The notes under the pieces are model-generated. The model saw only the letters and a program-made list of their open reading frames with translations. It was not told where the DNA came from and searched no databases. Positions 36,396 to 45,560 of a stretch of 64,000 nt of DNA are shown piece after piece; position 1 is the first letter of the stretch, and each line of letters begins with the position of its first letter. Source of the stretch: an uncultured Paracoccaceae bacterium (GTDB lineage Bacteria > Pseudomonadota > Alphaproteobacteria > Rhodobacterales > Rhodobacteraceae); the NCBI GenBank assembly GCA_947497065.1, contig CANMEQ010000007.1, positions 156,956 through 220,955 on the forward strand, written 5' to 3'. The translations under genes and the position numbers were made by a program.

Positions 36396-37514
36396 ATGAA
36401 GACACTCGGACTTGGCCTGATTGGCTGCGGCAATATCTCAACGACCTATCTGGATCTGGCCCCGTTGTTCAAAGGTGTTGAGATCAGGAGCGTGACTGAT
36501 TTGAACGCCGAATTAGCGGCGCAGAAAGCTGAAAGCTATGGCATTCGGTCTGAGCCATTGGATGCGATGCTGGCGGCGGATGACATCGACATGGTGGTCA
36601 ACCTGACGATCCCGGAGGCCCATTTCGAGATTTCGAAGAAAGCGATTGAGGCGGGCAAACACGTCTATTCCGAGAAACCCTTCGTTTTGACGCTGGACGA
36701 AGGGCTTGAACTGGTCGCTTTGGCGAATGTGAAAGGGGTCCGCTTGGGGTCTTCGCCGGATACGTTTTTAGGTGGATCGCACCAGCAAGCGCGCGCGTTG
36801 CTGGACGCGGGTGAAGTTGGGGATATCATCTCGGGGACCTGCCACATCATGGGGCATGGGATGGAAGACTGGCACCCGAACCCTGACTTTTTCTACCGTG
36901 AAGGGGGCGGCCCGATCTTGGATATGGGCCCCTATTATCTGACGAATTTGGTTCAACTGTTGGGGCCTGTCGCACGGGTTCAGGCCACTTCGAGCACACC
37001 TTACAAAACACGCACGATCACGAATGGGCCGCGCAACGGTGAAGAGGTTCCGGTGACCACGCCGACCACGTTCCACGCGATTTTGGATTTTGCGAGTGGT
37101 GCGACGATTACGTTGGGCGCATCGTGGGATGTGTGGAAACACCGGCACGATCATATGGAGCTTTACGGGACCAAAGGCAGTTTGTTTTTACCGGATCCGA
37201 ATTTCTTCGGCGATGTGGTGAAGATGGCCAAACCTGGGGGCGAAATCGAAGATTTGCCGCTGTCTGCCCATCCCTTCCACGCCGCCAACCAAGAGGAAAA
37301 AGCGAACTACCGGACCGCAGGTGCCGCAGAAATGGCGCAAGCGATCCTGGAGGGGCGGCCACATCGCTGCAACGGGCAGATGGCCCTGCATGTGGTGGAG
37401 GTGATGACGGGTATTCTAGCTGCAGGCGAGAGCGGTGCGCCTGTTCAGATCAAGACATCCTGTGAACGCCCAGCACCATTGGCGGAAATTGACGCTACGA
37501 AACTGTTGAAATAA
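36396..37514 (+). CDS. Gfo/Idh/MocA-family sugar oxidoreductase
   Basis: 372 residues. The N-terminal dinucleotide-binding fold is GLIGCGNISTTY at residues 8-19. The family catalytic motif is EKPF (YSEKPFVLTLDEGL, about residue 90), and GGGPILDMGPYYLTNLVQLL is the usual EXXXXD-type region. ATG 36396 has AGGAG upstream. It is the last gene of the sugar operon and ends at a strong terminator. The likely reaction is NAD(P)-dependent oxidation of a sugar. Confidence 0.9.
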   Translation: MKTLGLGLIGCGNISTTYLDLAPLFKGVEIRSVTDLNAELAAQKAESYGIRSEPLDAMLAADDIDMVVNLTIPEAHFEISKKAIEAGKHVYSEKPFVLTLDEGLELVALANVKGVRLGSSPDTFLGGSHQQARALLDAGEVGDIISGTCHIMGHGMEDWHPNPDFFYREGGGPILDMGPYYLTNLVQLLGPVARVQATSSTPYKTRTITNGPRNGEEVPVTTPTTFHAILDFASGATITLGASWDVWKHRHDHMELYGTKGSLFLPDPNFFGDVVKMAKPGGEIEDLPLSAHPFHAANQEEKANYRTAGAAEMAQAILEGRPHRCNGQMALHVVEVMTGILAAGESGAPVQIKTSCERPAPLAEIDATKLLK

Positions 37515-37560
37515 CACTGTTTTGAAATGTATCGCCAAGCGTCCCTATGGATGGGGTCGA

Positions 37561-37597
37561 AAGGTCGAGCTGGTGACACCACAGCTCGACCTTTTTT
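37561..37597. terminator. Strong bidirectional terminator between the sugar operon and rlmN
   Basis: A perfect 12-bp stem AAGGTCGAGCTG/CAGCTCGACCTT around a 9-base loop, then TTTTTT on the + strand. The minus-strand side has AAGG... preceded by a short T-poor stretch, but the stem starts inside the rlmN stop-codon region, so rlmN transcripts probably end here too. Confidence 0.85.
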
Positions 37598-38780
37598 ACA
37601 GGCCTGCTTCGGCCTGAATTTGTTTCCGAGATTTCCGTTCCCGTTCTGTCGCTGATTTCAGCTGACCGCAGGCGGCCATAATGTCTTCGCCACGTGGCTT
37701 GCGCACAGGCGAGGAGTAGCCCGCGTTGTAAACGATGTCGGCGAAGGCTTTGATGCGGTTGTTCGACGACCGCTCATACGGGGCGCCGGGCCATTCATTG
37801 AACGGGATCAGGTTGATTTTCGCAGGGATACCTTTGATCAACTGGACCAGACGGCGCGCGTCTTCGTCGCTGTCGTTGACGTCTTTGAGCATCACGTATT
37901 CGAATGTGATCCGTTCGGAATTGGACACCTTTGGATAGGCGGCAAGTGCCTTGAGGAGCTCTTCGATGTTCCAACGTTTGTTGATGGGCACCAGTTTATC
38001 ACGGACTTCATCGGTGGTGGCATGGAAGCTGACCGCCAGTTGGCAGCCGATTTCTTCGGCCGTGCGTGCGATTTCAGGGACGACACCAGAGGTCGACAGT
38101 GTGATGCGGCGGCGCGAAAGGGCGATGCCTTCCGGGTCCATGGCGATTTTCATCGCGTCGCGGACGCTTTCGAAATTATACAGCGGCTCGCCCATGCCCA
38201 TTAATACGATGTTCGAGAGCAAACGCGGACCTTGATCCGCGGTGCTGATGCCTGCCTCTGGCCATTCACCAAGATCATCGCGCGCCAGCATGACCTGCCC
38301 GATAATTTCGCCAGCGGTCAGGTTGCGGACCAGTTTTTGCGTGCCGGTGTGGCAGAACGAGCAGGTCAGCGTGCAGCCCACTTGGGACGAGATGCACAGC
38401 GTGCCACGGTCGGTTTCGGGGATATAGACCACCTCGACCTCGTGACCGCCTGCGATGCGGACGAGGTATTTGCGCGTGCCATCTTCTGAGACGTGTTTGG
38501 AGACGACTTCGGGCAGTTCGATGGTGAAATGCTCTGCCAAGGTTGCGCGCATGTCTTTCGAAAGGTTCGTCATTTCTGCGAAATCACGAACGCCCCAATG
38601 GTACAGCCACTGCCAGATTTGGTTCACCCGCATCTTGGCTTGCTTTTCCTTCACGCCGACGCCGATCAGCGCATCGCGCATTTCTGTACGGGACAGGCCG
38701 ACGATGTTTGTCGCACCACCCTCGGGCAGCTTGCGTTTGATCGTCATGACGTCTTGGGTGATGGGCGCTGAAGGCTCCAT
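37596..38780 (-). CDS. rlmN: Dual-specificity 23S rRNA/tRNA adenine-C2 methyltransferase
   Basis: Radical SAM enzyme that methylates A2503 of 23S rRNA and A37 of some tRNAs. 394 residues. The cluster motif CX3CX2C is in [12 protein letters not shown]. The start region carries the RlmN leader [20 protein letters not shown], and the C-terminal cysteine needed for the ping-pong mechanism is in [14 protein letters not shown] 38780 is the first ATG. It stands alone between two terminators. Confidence 0.96.
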   Translation of the reverse strand: MEPSAPITQDVMTIKRKLPEGGATNIVGLSRTEMRDALIGVGVKEKQAKMRVNQIWQWLYHWGVRDFAEMTNLSKDMRATLAEHFTIELPEVVSKHVSEDGTRKYLVRIAGGHEVEVVYIPETDRGTLCISSQVGCTLTCSFCHTGTQKLVRNLTAGEIIGQVMLARDDLGEWPEAGISTADQGPRLLSNIVLMGMGEPLYNFESVRDAMKIAMDPEGIALSRRRITLSTSGVVPEIARTAEEIGCQLAVSFHATTDEVRDKLVPINKRWNIEELLKALAAYPKVSNSERITFEYVMLKDVNDSDEDARRLVQLIKGIPAKINLIPFNEWPGAPYERSSNNRIKAFADIVYNAGYSSPVRKPRGEDIMAACGQLKSATERERKSRKQIQAEAGL

Positions 38781-38824
38781 GGGAATCGCTCCGGTTTGGG
38801 GTTGCGGGCTCTATATAGTGCAAA

Positions 38825-38851
38825 GGGCCGGTTTCCAAAGAAAACCGGCCC
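38825..38851 (-). terminator. Terminator-like hairpin after the IalB gene
   Basis: GGGCCGGTTT pairs with AAACCGGCCC around a 7-base loop; on the minus strand it is followed by TTTGC. It lies between the IalB gene and rlmN. Confidence 0.6.
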
Positions 38852-38874
38852 TGCAAAAATGTATTGGGTCGCGA

Positions 38875-39402
38875 TTAGCTACAGCGGTTCGCGGCTTCTT
38901 CGACGCCAGCGGTAAAGCCGAGCAGTGAGAATGTGTCGCGGGTGACTGTGCCACGGCCAGACCGTGCAGAGACGGTTGCCTGTGCGCCACGCTTCATTGC
39001 AGCCACGATTTGTGCGTCAGCTTCAGGTGTTGCGGGCCAAGCCCATTCACCTTCGGTGAAAAGTTCGAATTTCGTACCGCCAATGTCCAGTTCCGCAGTG
39101 GAACCGGATGCGAAGGGGTAGCCGCCTGTGAAGGTCACCTGACCCTGAACACCTGCGCCCGGACGGTAGAAGACGAACAGCAGAATTTCGCCGCGACGCA
39201 CAGAAACGACCTGACCGTCGCGTGAGTTCACGGTTTCTTTGGGCGCAGATACGGCCCAGCATTCGATGGGGTCTGGTTCAACAAACACTGACCAATCCGT
39301 ATTCGCAGCAACGCGGTTAGAGCTTGCTTCTTGGGCGGACACAGCTGTGGCAGACGCCATCAACGCAATTGCACCCAATGCGTGGGAAATCTTTGAAATC
39401 AT
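38875..39402 (-). CDS. IalB-family (invasion-associated locus B) protein
   Basis: 175 residues from ATG 39402, with a signal peptide MISKISHALGAIALMASATA. The IalB fold is recognised from the core WSVFVEPDPIECWAVSAPKE, VSVRRGEILLFVFYRP and the C-terminal TVTRDTFSLLGFTAGVE then a final Cys. Family members are periplasmic or surface proteins of alphaproteobacteria with unclear function outside Bartonella. GGAGG sits 8 bases upstream of the start; the longer frame above is unrelated. Confidence 0.85.
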   Translation of the reverse strand: MISKISHALGAIALMASATAVSAQEASSNRVAANTDWSVFVEPDPIECWAVSAPKETVNSRDGQVVSVRRGEILLFVFYRPGAGVQGQVTFTGGYPFASGSTAELDIGGTKFELFTEGEWAWPATPEADAQIVAAMKRGAQATVSARSGRGTVTRDTFSLLGFTAGVEEAANRCS

Positions 39403-39549
39403 AATACAGCCTCCAAGCTGTCCTTGCCTCTGGTGCTCTTCCAAGTCTGGCACCTCTGTTGGGTACCTTTTCGGCTAGAAGGAGCGGTTTCAACTCGATA
39501 CCTATAGCAGTAGCAAGTTTTTGCCCAAATGGGAACGCCTTTTGGTTGG

Positions 39550-39574
39550 TATAATTTGCGCGAGATGTCGCGCA
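39550..39574 (+). promoter_or_regulatory. Extended -10 promoter and 5' hairpin before the asparaginase gene
   Basis: TGGTATAAT (perfect -10, 39550-39555, with the TG extension) gives a start near 39562. A 7-bp hairpin TGCGCGA/TCGCGCA (39557-39574) would lie at the very 5' end of the transcript, ending 5 bases before the AGGAG ribosome site. No convincing -35 is seen. Confidence 0.5.
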
Positions 39575-39588
39575 GTGCAGGAGAATTC

Positions 39589-40572
39589 ATGGGAAACGCG
39601 GTTGATTTGGTCGAGCTGTGGCGCGGCGGGCGGATGGAAAGCGTGCATGCGGGCCATGCGGTTGTGATGCACGCGGATGGGCAGATTGTTCAGTCTTGGG
39701 GGAACCCCGATCATGTGACCTACCCACGGTCATCGGCGAAGATTTTGCAGGCGCTTCCGATGGTTGAAAGCGGCGTTGCGGATAAAATGGGGTTAACTCA
39801 AGCGCAGTTGGCCTTGTCCTGCGCGTCCCATTCCGGGGCGGCGATCCATACGGATCCGGTACAGGGCTGGTTGAAAGACCTTGATCTGGATGAGAGTGCA
39901 TTTGTTTGCGGGCCACAGTGGCCAGCAGATGTGCCTGCGCGCAACGGGTTGGTGAAAACCGATGCGAGCCCCTGCAAGTATCACAACAATTGTTCGGGCA
40001 AACACTGCGGCTTCCTGACCATGGTAAAGGCCAACGGATGGGGCCCCGAATATGCGGAGGTGGATCATCCGCTGCAGGTGGTGATCAAAGACGCATTTGA
40101 GGAAGTTACGGAAGAAACCTCTGCCGGGTGGGGGATTGATGGGTGTTCTGCGCCAAATCACGCAACCTCGATTCGCGGCATGGCGCGGGCGATGGCGACG
40201 TTTGCGGGCGCCGATGAAAGCACAGCCCGCGGGGCGGCGATGGTGCGGCTGCGCGAGGCCACCATGGCTTATCCAGCCCTCGTGGCCAACGAAGACCGCG
40301 CCTGTACCCATCTGATGCGGGCCGGTCAGGGCCGCGTTTCGGTGAAAACCGGTGCAGAGGGCTATTTCATCGCGATCATCCCCGAGAAAAAGTTGGGTGT
40401 TGCGTTGAAGATTATGGACGGGACGACACGAGCCTCTGAGTGCGCCATGGCGGCGATCTTGTGCCAGTTGGGCGTGTTAGATGCGGCGGACCCGCTCGTG
40501 CGCCAATACGTGAACCCACAGCTGAAGAATTTCGCAGGTTTGGTGACCGGCGACATGCGGGCAGTGCTTTAG
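39589..40572 (+). CDS. L-asparaginase II family protein
   Basis: Asparaginase_II (PF06089-type) protein of 327 residues from ATG 39589, with AGGAG upstream. Conserved motifs are PRSSAKILQALPMVESGVAD, ALSCASHSGAAIHTDPVQG, the CKYHNNCSGKHCGFL core with its cysteines, and IDGCSAPNHATSI. It would hydrolyse asparagine to aspartate and ammonia. It has no signal peptide and is therefore cytoplasmic. The in-frame ATG at 39529 lies upstream of the -10 box and can be excluded. The stop overlaps that of mnmH (4 bases, convergent). Confidence 0.9.
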   Translation: MGNAVDLVELWRGGRMESVHAGHAVVMHADGQIVQSWGNPDHVTYPRSSAKILQALPMVESGVADKMGLTQAQLALSCASHSGAAIHTDPVQGWLKDLDLDESAFVCGPQWPADVPARNGLVKTDASPCKYHNNCSGKHCGFLTMVKANGWGPEYAEVDHPLQVVIKDAFEEVTEETSAGWGIDGCSAPNHATSIRGMARAMATFAGADESTARGAAMVRLREATMAYPALVANEDRACTHLMRAGQGRVSVKTGAEGYFIAIIPEKKLGVALKIMDGTTRASECAMAAILCQLGVLDAADPLVRQYVNPQLKNFAGLVTGDMRAVL

Positions 40573-41606
40573 CTGAGAAAGCCCGCAATCTGGGCCGCCA
40601 GATTTTGACGGTCGGCTTCGGAGAGATCCGATGCGGTCAGGTGTTTGACGATGGCGGGGTCATGTTTCGCGCGCGCTGCACGATAGCTGGGATCGTAGTG
40701 ATCTTCGATCAAGGCGCGCGCGAGGGCGTGAGATTGGCCGGCCTGCAGCAGGCCGAGCCACACATCAGCACGCGCGCCCCTGTGTCTGCGCAGCACCTCT
40801 AGCTTTTCGGCGAAGGTCTCTTGCGACACTGCACCATAGGCCTGCACGAGATAGGTGGCGCGCGCGTCCAGAGTTGCTGCGATCTCTATGCGGGGGGCGG
40901 TTTTCATGGCCGTCCACAGAGAAGGCGGAATGATGCGGGCCCCGATCTTATTGCTTTCCGCCTCGATTATTACAGGGCGGGTGGGGTCAAGCTGGACCAA
41001 GGCGCAGGCCAGTTTGGTTTCAAATGCTTTTTGCGACGGCTGCGCGTCTTTGGTTTCGCCCAGCAGGGAGCCGCGATGGTGCGCGAGGCCTTCGAGATCG
41101 ATGGTTTGGACCGACAGGTCGGACAGACGGTTTATGATATCGGTTTTGGCCGTGCCTGTGTTCCCATCCAAAAGGATCAGGTTGAGGGGTAAGGGATCGT
41201 CGTACAAGAACCCATGAACGAGGCGGCGAAAGGCCTGATAGCCCCCCGCCACGACCCCTGCCCGCCAGCCAATTTGGCTCAGGATAGATGCGAAGGAACC
41301 GGAGCGTTGGCCACCACGCCAGCAATAGACCAAAGGGGACCAGCCGCCTGTTTTGTCCGCAAGGGGGCCTTGGAGGTGGCGCGCGACGTTTTGCGCGACG
41401 AGGGCCGCCCCCACTTTGCGGGCTTTGAACGGATCGTCCTGCACGTAGATCGTTCCGACCTCTGCCCGTTCTGCGTTGGACAGGGCCGGCAGGTTTATCG
41501 CGCCGGGGATATGGTCTTCGGCAAATTCTGCGGGTGAGCGCACATCGATGACATCATCGAAACCATGCGCAAGAAGCGCCGCCAAACTGTCGAAGGACAC
41601 CGACAT
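40569..41606 (-). CDS. mnmH: tRNA 2-selenouridine synthase
   Basis: Replaces sulfur by selenium in 2-thiouridine at the wobble position of tRNAs for Lys, Glu and Gln, using selenophosphate. 345 residues: an N-terminal rhodanese domain with the catalytic Cys95 in PLVYCWRGGQRSGSF, then a P-loop (DGNTGTAKTDI, residues 148-158) that is typical of MnmH. The partner, selD, lies about 5 kb further along on the same strand. The phosphoesterase gene starts 6 bases upstream, so the two are one operon. Confidence 0.95.
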   Translation of the reverse strand: MSVSFDSLAALLAHGFDDVIDVRSPAEFAEDHIPGAINLPALSNAERAEVGTIYVQDDPFKARKVGAALVAQNVARHLQGPLADKTGGWSPLVYCWRGGQRSGSFASILSQIGWRAGVVAGGYQAFRRLVHGFLYDDPLPLNLILLDGNTGTAKTDIINRLSDLSVQTIDLEGLAHHRGSLLGETKDAQPSQKAFETKLACALVQLDPTRPVIIEAESNKIGARIIPPSLWTAMKTAPRIEIAATLDARATYLVQAYGAVSQETFAEKLEVLRRHRGARADVWLGLLQAGQSHALARALIEDHYDPSYRAARAKHDPAIVKHLTASDLSEADRQNLAAQIAGFLS

Positions 41607-41612
41607 ATGCGG

Positions 41613-42404
41613 CTACGGTTCGAGCGGCGAGCGACCGGCTTCATCAAGGGTGAACCATTTACCGTTTTCAAAAACAGCTGGGACCAAGGTGCGGCCACGG
41701 CCCGCGCCGCCATCAAGGTTGATGCGGTTGCCGTGGTGCACCGGGAAATCCAGCGCTGTGTGGCCGTGAACGACCATGTGGTCCAGTGGGCCTTCGTACT
41801 CGAGCCAGCCGTCGCGGATCCAAAGCAGGTCATCGCGGGCTTGATCGGACAGAGCGACGCCGGGGCGGATGCCCGCATGCACGAAGAGGTGGTTTTCCGG
41901 ACCTTCGATATAGAGCGGCAGGTTGATCAGCCAGTCGAGGTGGGTGTTGATCGTTGCGTCTTCGCGGGCGATTTTCGACACCGCGTCGAGCAGATCGTCG
42001 GATGCATCATTGCCCAGCCCGTGTTCGAGAACATGATCCCAGCTGACCCATTCGGGGTGATCAATTGGCGTGTCTTTCAGATAGGAATAGAGCGTCGTCA
42101 TCCCGCCGAGCCGGTTGTTTGTCCATGACAGGTCGGCGCGCAATTCTGGATCGAACCGATTGCGGCCCGTTTTGACGAACTCGTAGAACATCTGGTCATG
42201 GTTGCCGAGGATCGCGTGCCATGGGCGGCCTGCGGCCTGCGCGTCCATGATGTTTTGAATGACAGATTTGCAGTCGGGCCCACGGTCCGAGAAGTCACCG
42301 AGGAAATATAGCGGTGCATCTTTGCCGCCATCCACGTTGATCAAATCCAACCCGCGGTCGAATTTATCCTGAAACCCGTGAATGTCACCCAAAACGTAAA
42401 ACAT
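41613..42404 (-). CDS. Metallophosphoesterase (calcineurin-like, PrpE/ApaH-like)
   Basis: 263 residues, serine/threonine-phosphatase-like fold. Metal-ligand motifs in order: LGDIHGF (residues 5-11), FLGDFSDRGPD, ILGNHDQM, and two later histidines in FVHAGIRPG and VVHGHTALD. This set resembles the bacterial diadenosine-tetraphosphatase/protein-phosphatase family more than phosphodiesterases. Substrate unknown. It is followed 6 bases later by mnmH. Confidence 0.88.
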   Translation of the reverse strand: MFYVLGDIHGFQDKFDRGLDLINVDGGKDAPLYFLGDFSDRGPDCKSVIQNIMDAQAAGRPWHAILGNHDQMFYEFVKTGRNRFDPELRADLSWTNNRLGGMTTLYSYLKDTPIDHPEWVSWDHVLEHGLGNDASDDLLDAVSKIAREDATINTHLDWLINLPLYIEGPENHLFVHAGIRPGVALSDQARDDLLWIRDGWLEYEGPLDHMVVHGHTALDFPVHHGNRINLDGGAGRGRTLVPAVFENGKWFTLDEAGRSPLEP

Positions 42405-42431
42405 GATCTAATCCTTCGGTCTTAAAATAGA

Positions 42432-42464
42432 AACGGCCGCGCGCTGGTGTAGCACGCGACCGTT
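42432..42464 (-). terminator. Rho-independent terminator after serA
   Basis: A 14-bp stem with two G-U pairs (AACGGTCGCGTGCT with AGCGCGCGGCCGTT read on the minus strand) around a 5-base loop, then TCTATTTT. It lies about 27 bases after the serA stop and before the phosphoesterase gene. Confidence 0.75.
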
Positions 42465-42490
42465 CGAGGCGTACCTCGTGTAGGTAAAGA

Positions 42491-44089
42491 TCAAGCGACG
42501 TCGAAGGTCAACGGTTTGACCTGTGTAAACAAGCCCGTCTCTTCAAGTGCTTTCAAAGCCGCTGCAGGCGCAGGCGCATCGATGTACAACATAGCAATCG
42601 CTTCACCGTTTGCTTCGGCACGACCCAATGTGAAGTTCGCGATGTTCACGTTATTGTCGCCCATGATTTTACCCATGGTGCCGATGGTGCCCGGTTTGTC
42701 GGTGTTTGTTGTGTACACCATGTTCGCGCCCAGTTCGGCATCGATGTTGATGCCTTTGATCTGGATGAAACGCGGCTTGCCGTCGGAGAACACGGTGCCC
42801 GCAACAGAGCGTTCGCGCTTGTCAGTCACGACGGTCACTTTGATATAGCCGTCGAATGCGCCGGATTTGTCCTGCTTTGTGGTGCTGATCTGGATGCCGC
42901 GTTCTTTGGCGATCACAGGGGCGCTGACCATGTTGGTGTCAGGGTTGGCCTTTTTCATGATGCCCGCAAGCACAGCCGCTGTCAGCGCTTTGAGGTTCAT
43001 GTCAGACACAACACCGTCGAACAGGATGTTGATGGCTGTGATCGGCTCATCCGTCATCTGGCCTGTGAAGTTGCCGAGGTGGCCTGACAGGTCGATCCAT
43101 GGGCCCATGATCTTTGCTTCTTCAGCTGTCACGGACGGCATGTTCAACGCGTTGGTGACCGCACCTGTCAGCAGGTAGTCGGACATTTGTTCGGCAACTT
43201 GCAGCGCCACGTTTTCTTGAGCTTCGGTTGTGGCGGCACCGAGGTGCGGTGTCACAACGACGTTTGGCAGGTTGAACAACGCGTTCTCTTTTGCAGGCTC
43301 TTCCGCGAACACGTCAAACGCTGCGCCAGCCACGTGACCAGATTTCAGCAGCTCAGCGAGTGCCTCTTCGTCAACCAGACCGCCGCGGGCACAGTTGATG
43401 ATGCGCACGCCCTTTTTGGTTTTCGCGAGGTTTTCGGCAGACAGAATGTTTTCTGTGACACCGGCAATGAACGGCACGTGGAGCGTGATGAAATCAGCGG
43501 TTTCGAGCAGCTCGTCGAGCTCGACTTTTTGAACGCCCATCTGTTCGGCCTTCTCTTCGCCGAGATAGGGGTCGTAGGCTTTGACCTTCATTTTCAGGCC
43601 ACGGGCGCGGTCGCAGACGATACCACCGATGTTACCCGCACCGATCACGCCGAGTGTTTTGCCTGTCAGCTCGACACCCATGAATTTGGATTTTTCCCAT
43701 TTGCCAGCGTGTGTGGATTCAGACGCCTCTGGGATTTGGCGTGCCACTGCGAACATCATTGCGATGGCGTGTTCGGCGGTTGTGATCATGTTGCCGAACG
43801 GTGTGTTCATGACGATCACACCTTTTTTGGACGCAGCTTCTTTGTCGACGTTGTCTGTGCCGATACCGGCGCGGCCGATGACTTTCAGGTTGTCTGCTTT
43901 TTCGAGCAAAGCAGCTGTCGCTTTGGTTGCGGACCGGATCGCAAGACCATCGTATTGGCCGATGATTTCAGCGAGCTTTTCTTTGTCTTTGCCGAGCTCT
44001 GGCATGAAGTCGACATCGATGCCGCGGTCGCGGAAAATTTGAACAGCAGTTTCAGACAGTTTGTCAGATACGAGAACTTTAGGTGCCAT
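42491..44089 (-). CDS. serA: D-3-phosphoglycerate dehydrogenase
   Basis: Oxidises 3-phosphoglycerate to 3-phosphohydroxypyruvate with NAD+, the first step of serine synthesis. 532 residues, the long form. NAD loop VIGAGNIGGIV (about residue 150), catalytic histidine in VVTPHLGAATTEAQENVA, an intervening domain, and a C-terminal ACT domain (about residues 455-530) for serine feedback. ATG 44089 has AAGGATG upstream. It lies downstream of serC in a serC-serA operon. Confidence 0.97.
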   Translation of the reverse strand: MAPKVLVSDKLSETAVQIFRDRGIDVDFMPELGKDKEKLAEIIGQYDGLAIRSATKATAALLEKADNLKVIGRAGIGTDNVDKEAASKKGVIVMNTPFGNMITTAEHAIAMMFAVARQIPEASESTHAGKWEKSKFMGVELTGKTLGVIGAGNIGGIVCDRARGLKMKVKAYDPYLGEEKAEQMGVQKVELDELLETADFITLHVPFIAGVTENILSAENLAKTKKGVRIINCARGGLVDEEALAELLKSGHVAGAAFDVFAEEPAKENALFNLPNVVVTPHLGAATTEAQENVALQVAEQMSDYLLTGAVTNALNMPSVTAEEAKIMGPWIDLSGHLGNFTGQMTDEPITAINILFDGVVSDMNLKALTAAVLAGIMKKANPDTNMVSAPVIAKERGIQISTTKQDKSGAFDGYIKVTVVTDKRERSVAGTVFSDGKPRFIQIKGINIDAELGANMVYTTNTDKPGTIGTMGKIMGDNNVNIANFTLGRAEANGEAIAMLYIDAPAPAAALKALEETGLFTQVKPLTFDVA

Positions 44090-44149
44090 GATGAGCATCC
44101 TTATATGTGTGTTGGGGTATGGGGCCGCGTCTGGCGCGGCCGCCTAAAT

Positions 44150-45289
44150 TCAAGCGTTGATTTCGGCGTGGAACGCCCATTCGAGCCAAGGCAACATGGC
44201 TTCGATGTCCGACGTTTCAACCGTCGCGCCGCACCAGATCCGCAGACCGGCTGGGGCGTCACGGTAGGCACCGATGTCGAGCGCGATATTTTCGGCCTCG
44301 AGACGTTTTGCAACGGCTTTGGCGAAGGCCGCGCCATCGGTGATACGGTCGTCGGTGAATTTGAGGCAGACGGAGGTGTTAGACCGTGTCTCTTTGGCGA
44401 CTGCCAAGTTATCGATCCAGTCACGTGTCGCGCAGAAGTTCCAAACCGCACGCGCGTTCGCGTCGGCGCGCATTTTCAGCGCATCAAGGCCACCGATGGA
44501 TTTCGCCCAGTTCAGGCCGAAGAGGTAATCTTCGACGCAGAGCATGGACGGCGTGTTGATTGTGGCGCCTGTAAAGATACCGTCGATCAGCTTGCCGCCT
44601 TTAGTCAGGCGGAAGATTTTTGGCATGGGCCATGCAGGTGTGTAGGATTCGAGGCGCTCAACAGCACGTGGGCTGAGGATCAGCATGCCATGAGCCGCTT
44701 CACCGCCCATAACTTTCTGCCAAGAGAATGTGGTTACATCCAGTTTGTCCCACGGCAGATCCTGCGCGAAGGCGGCGGATGTTGCATCGCAAATTGTCAG
44801 GCCCGCACGGTCTGCCGGGATCGCATCACCGTTTGGCATGCGCACGCCGGATGTGGTGCCGTTCCATGTGAACACGACGTCTTGGTCATAATCCAAGGCG
44901 GCCATATCAACGATTTCACCGTAGTCGGCGACGTGCTTTGTGGCTTCGATTTTCAGCTGGTTCACAACATCGGAAACCCAGCCAGAGCCGAAGCTTTCCC
45001 ATGCGACCATCTGCACTGGGCGCTCGCCCAGCAGGGACCACATGGCCATTTCAACAGCGCCAGTGTCAGACGCCGGAACGATACCGATTTTGTAATCTGC
45101 AGGGATGCCCAACACGTCACGTGTTGTTTCTATCGCTGCTTTCAATTTCTCTTTGCCCACAGCGGCGCGGTGGGAGCGACCAAGAGGTGCGTCCTGCAGT
45201 GCGTCTAACGTCCATGTGGGGGGTTTGGCGCAAGGGCCAGAGGAAAAACGCGGGTTGGCCGGCCGCGTTGCCGGTTGTTGAGTAGTCAT
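44150..45289 (-). CDS. serC: Phosphoserine aminotransferase
   Basis: Converts 3-phosphohydroxypyruvate and glutamate to phosphoserine and 2-oxoglutarate. 379 residues from ATG 45289, alphaproteobacterial long type ([20 protein letters not shown]). PLP lysine in [18 protein letters not shown]. Upstream lies a structured leader of a kind described for serC in alphaproteobacteria. The longer frame to 45706 runs through this leader and is not coding. Confidence 0.95.
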   Translation of the reverse strand: MTTQQPATRPANPRFSSGPCAKPPTWTLDALQDAPLGRSHRAAVGKEKLKAAIETTRDVLGIPADYKIGIVPASDTGAVEMAMWSLLGERPVQMVAWESFGSGWVSDVVNQLKIEATKHVADYGEIVDMAALDYDQDVVFTWNGTTSGVRMPNGDAIPADRAGLTICDATSAAFAQDLPWDKLDVTTFSWQKVMGGEAAHGMLILSPRAVERLESYTPAWPMPKIFRLTKGGKLIDGIFTGATINTPSMLCVEDYLFGLNWAKSIGGLDALKMRADANARAVWNFCATRDWIDNLAVAKETRSNTSVCLKFTDDRITDGAAFAKAVAKRLEAENIALDIGAYRDAPAGLRIWCGATVETSDIEAMLPWLEWAFHAEINA

Positions 45290-45299
45290 TGCTGGTATC

Positions 45300-45360
45300 C
45301 TCACAGATATGTGCCCTTCGTTGGGGAAGGGTGTCCCACCGCCGGACTTAAGCGGAACGG
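45300..45360 (-). ncRNA. Candidate serC leader RNA (5' UTR element)
   Basis: On the minus strand, just before the serC start, a hairpin CCCTTC-CCCAAC-GAAGGG (plus positions 45314-45330) and a second stem CCGC/GCGG (about 45339-45356) are followed by a GAGGA ribosome site. A conserved serC RNA motif is known in alphaproteobacteria at this place, but I cannot align it here. It would presumably control serC by RNA structure. Confidence 0.45.
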
Positions 45361-45560
45361 GGCTGCGCCACAACAGCCAAAATGACGCGGGGTGCATTGA
45401 TGCCCGCATTTTTACCAGCCCAGCGCCGCGTATCGGAAACTTTGCGCGGTGGATCTGCGCAAATTCATCAGTTTTTCGAGCAGAAAGACATGAACGGCTT
45501 GCGATTCTGCGTTGATCAGGGTTTTTGACGGGCAAACGTTGCACCACGAGAGGATTGCCC

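Noticed and set aside
43187..45208. 673-codon + strand open frame over serA and serC
   Set aside because: It is antisense to two well-identified genes and rich in F, C, H and R as shadow frames in this GC range are.
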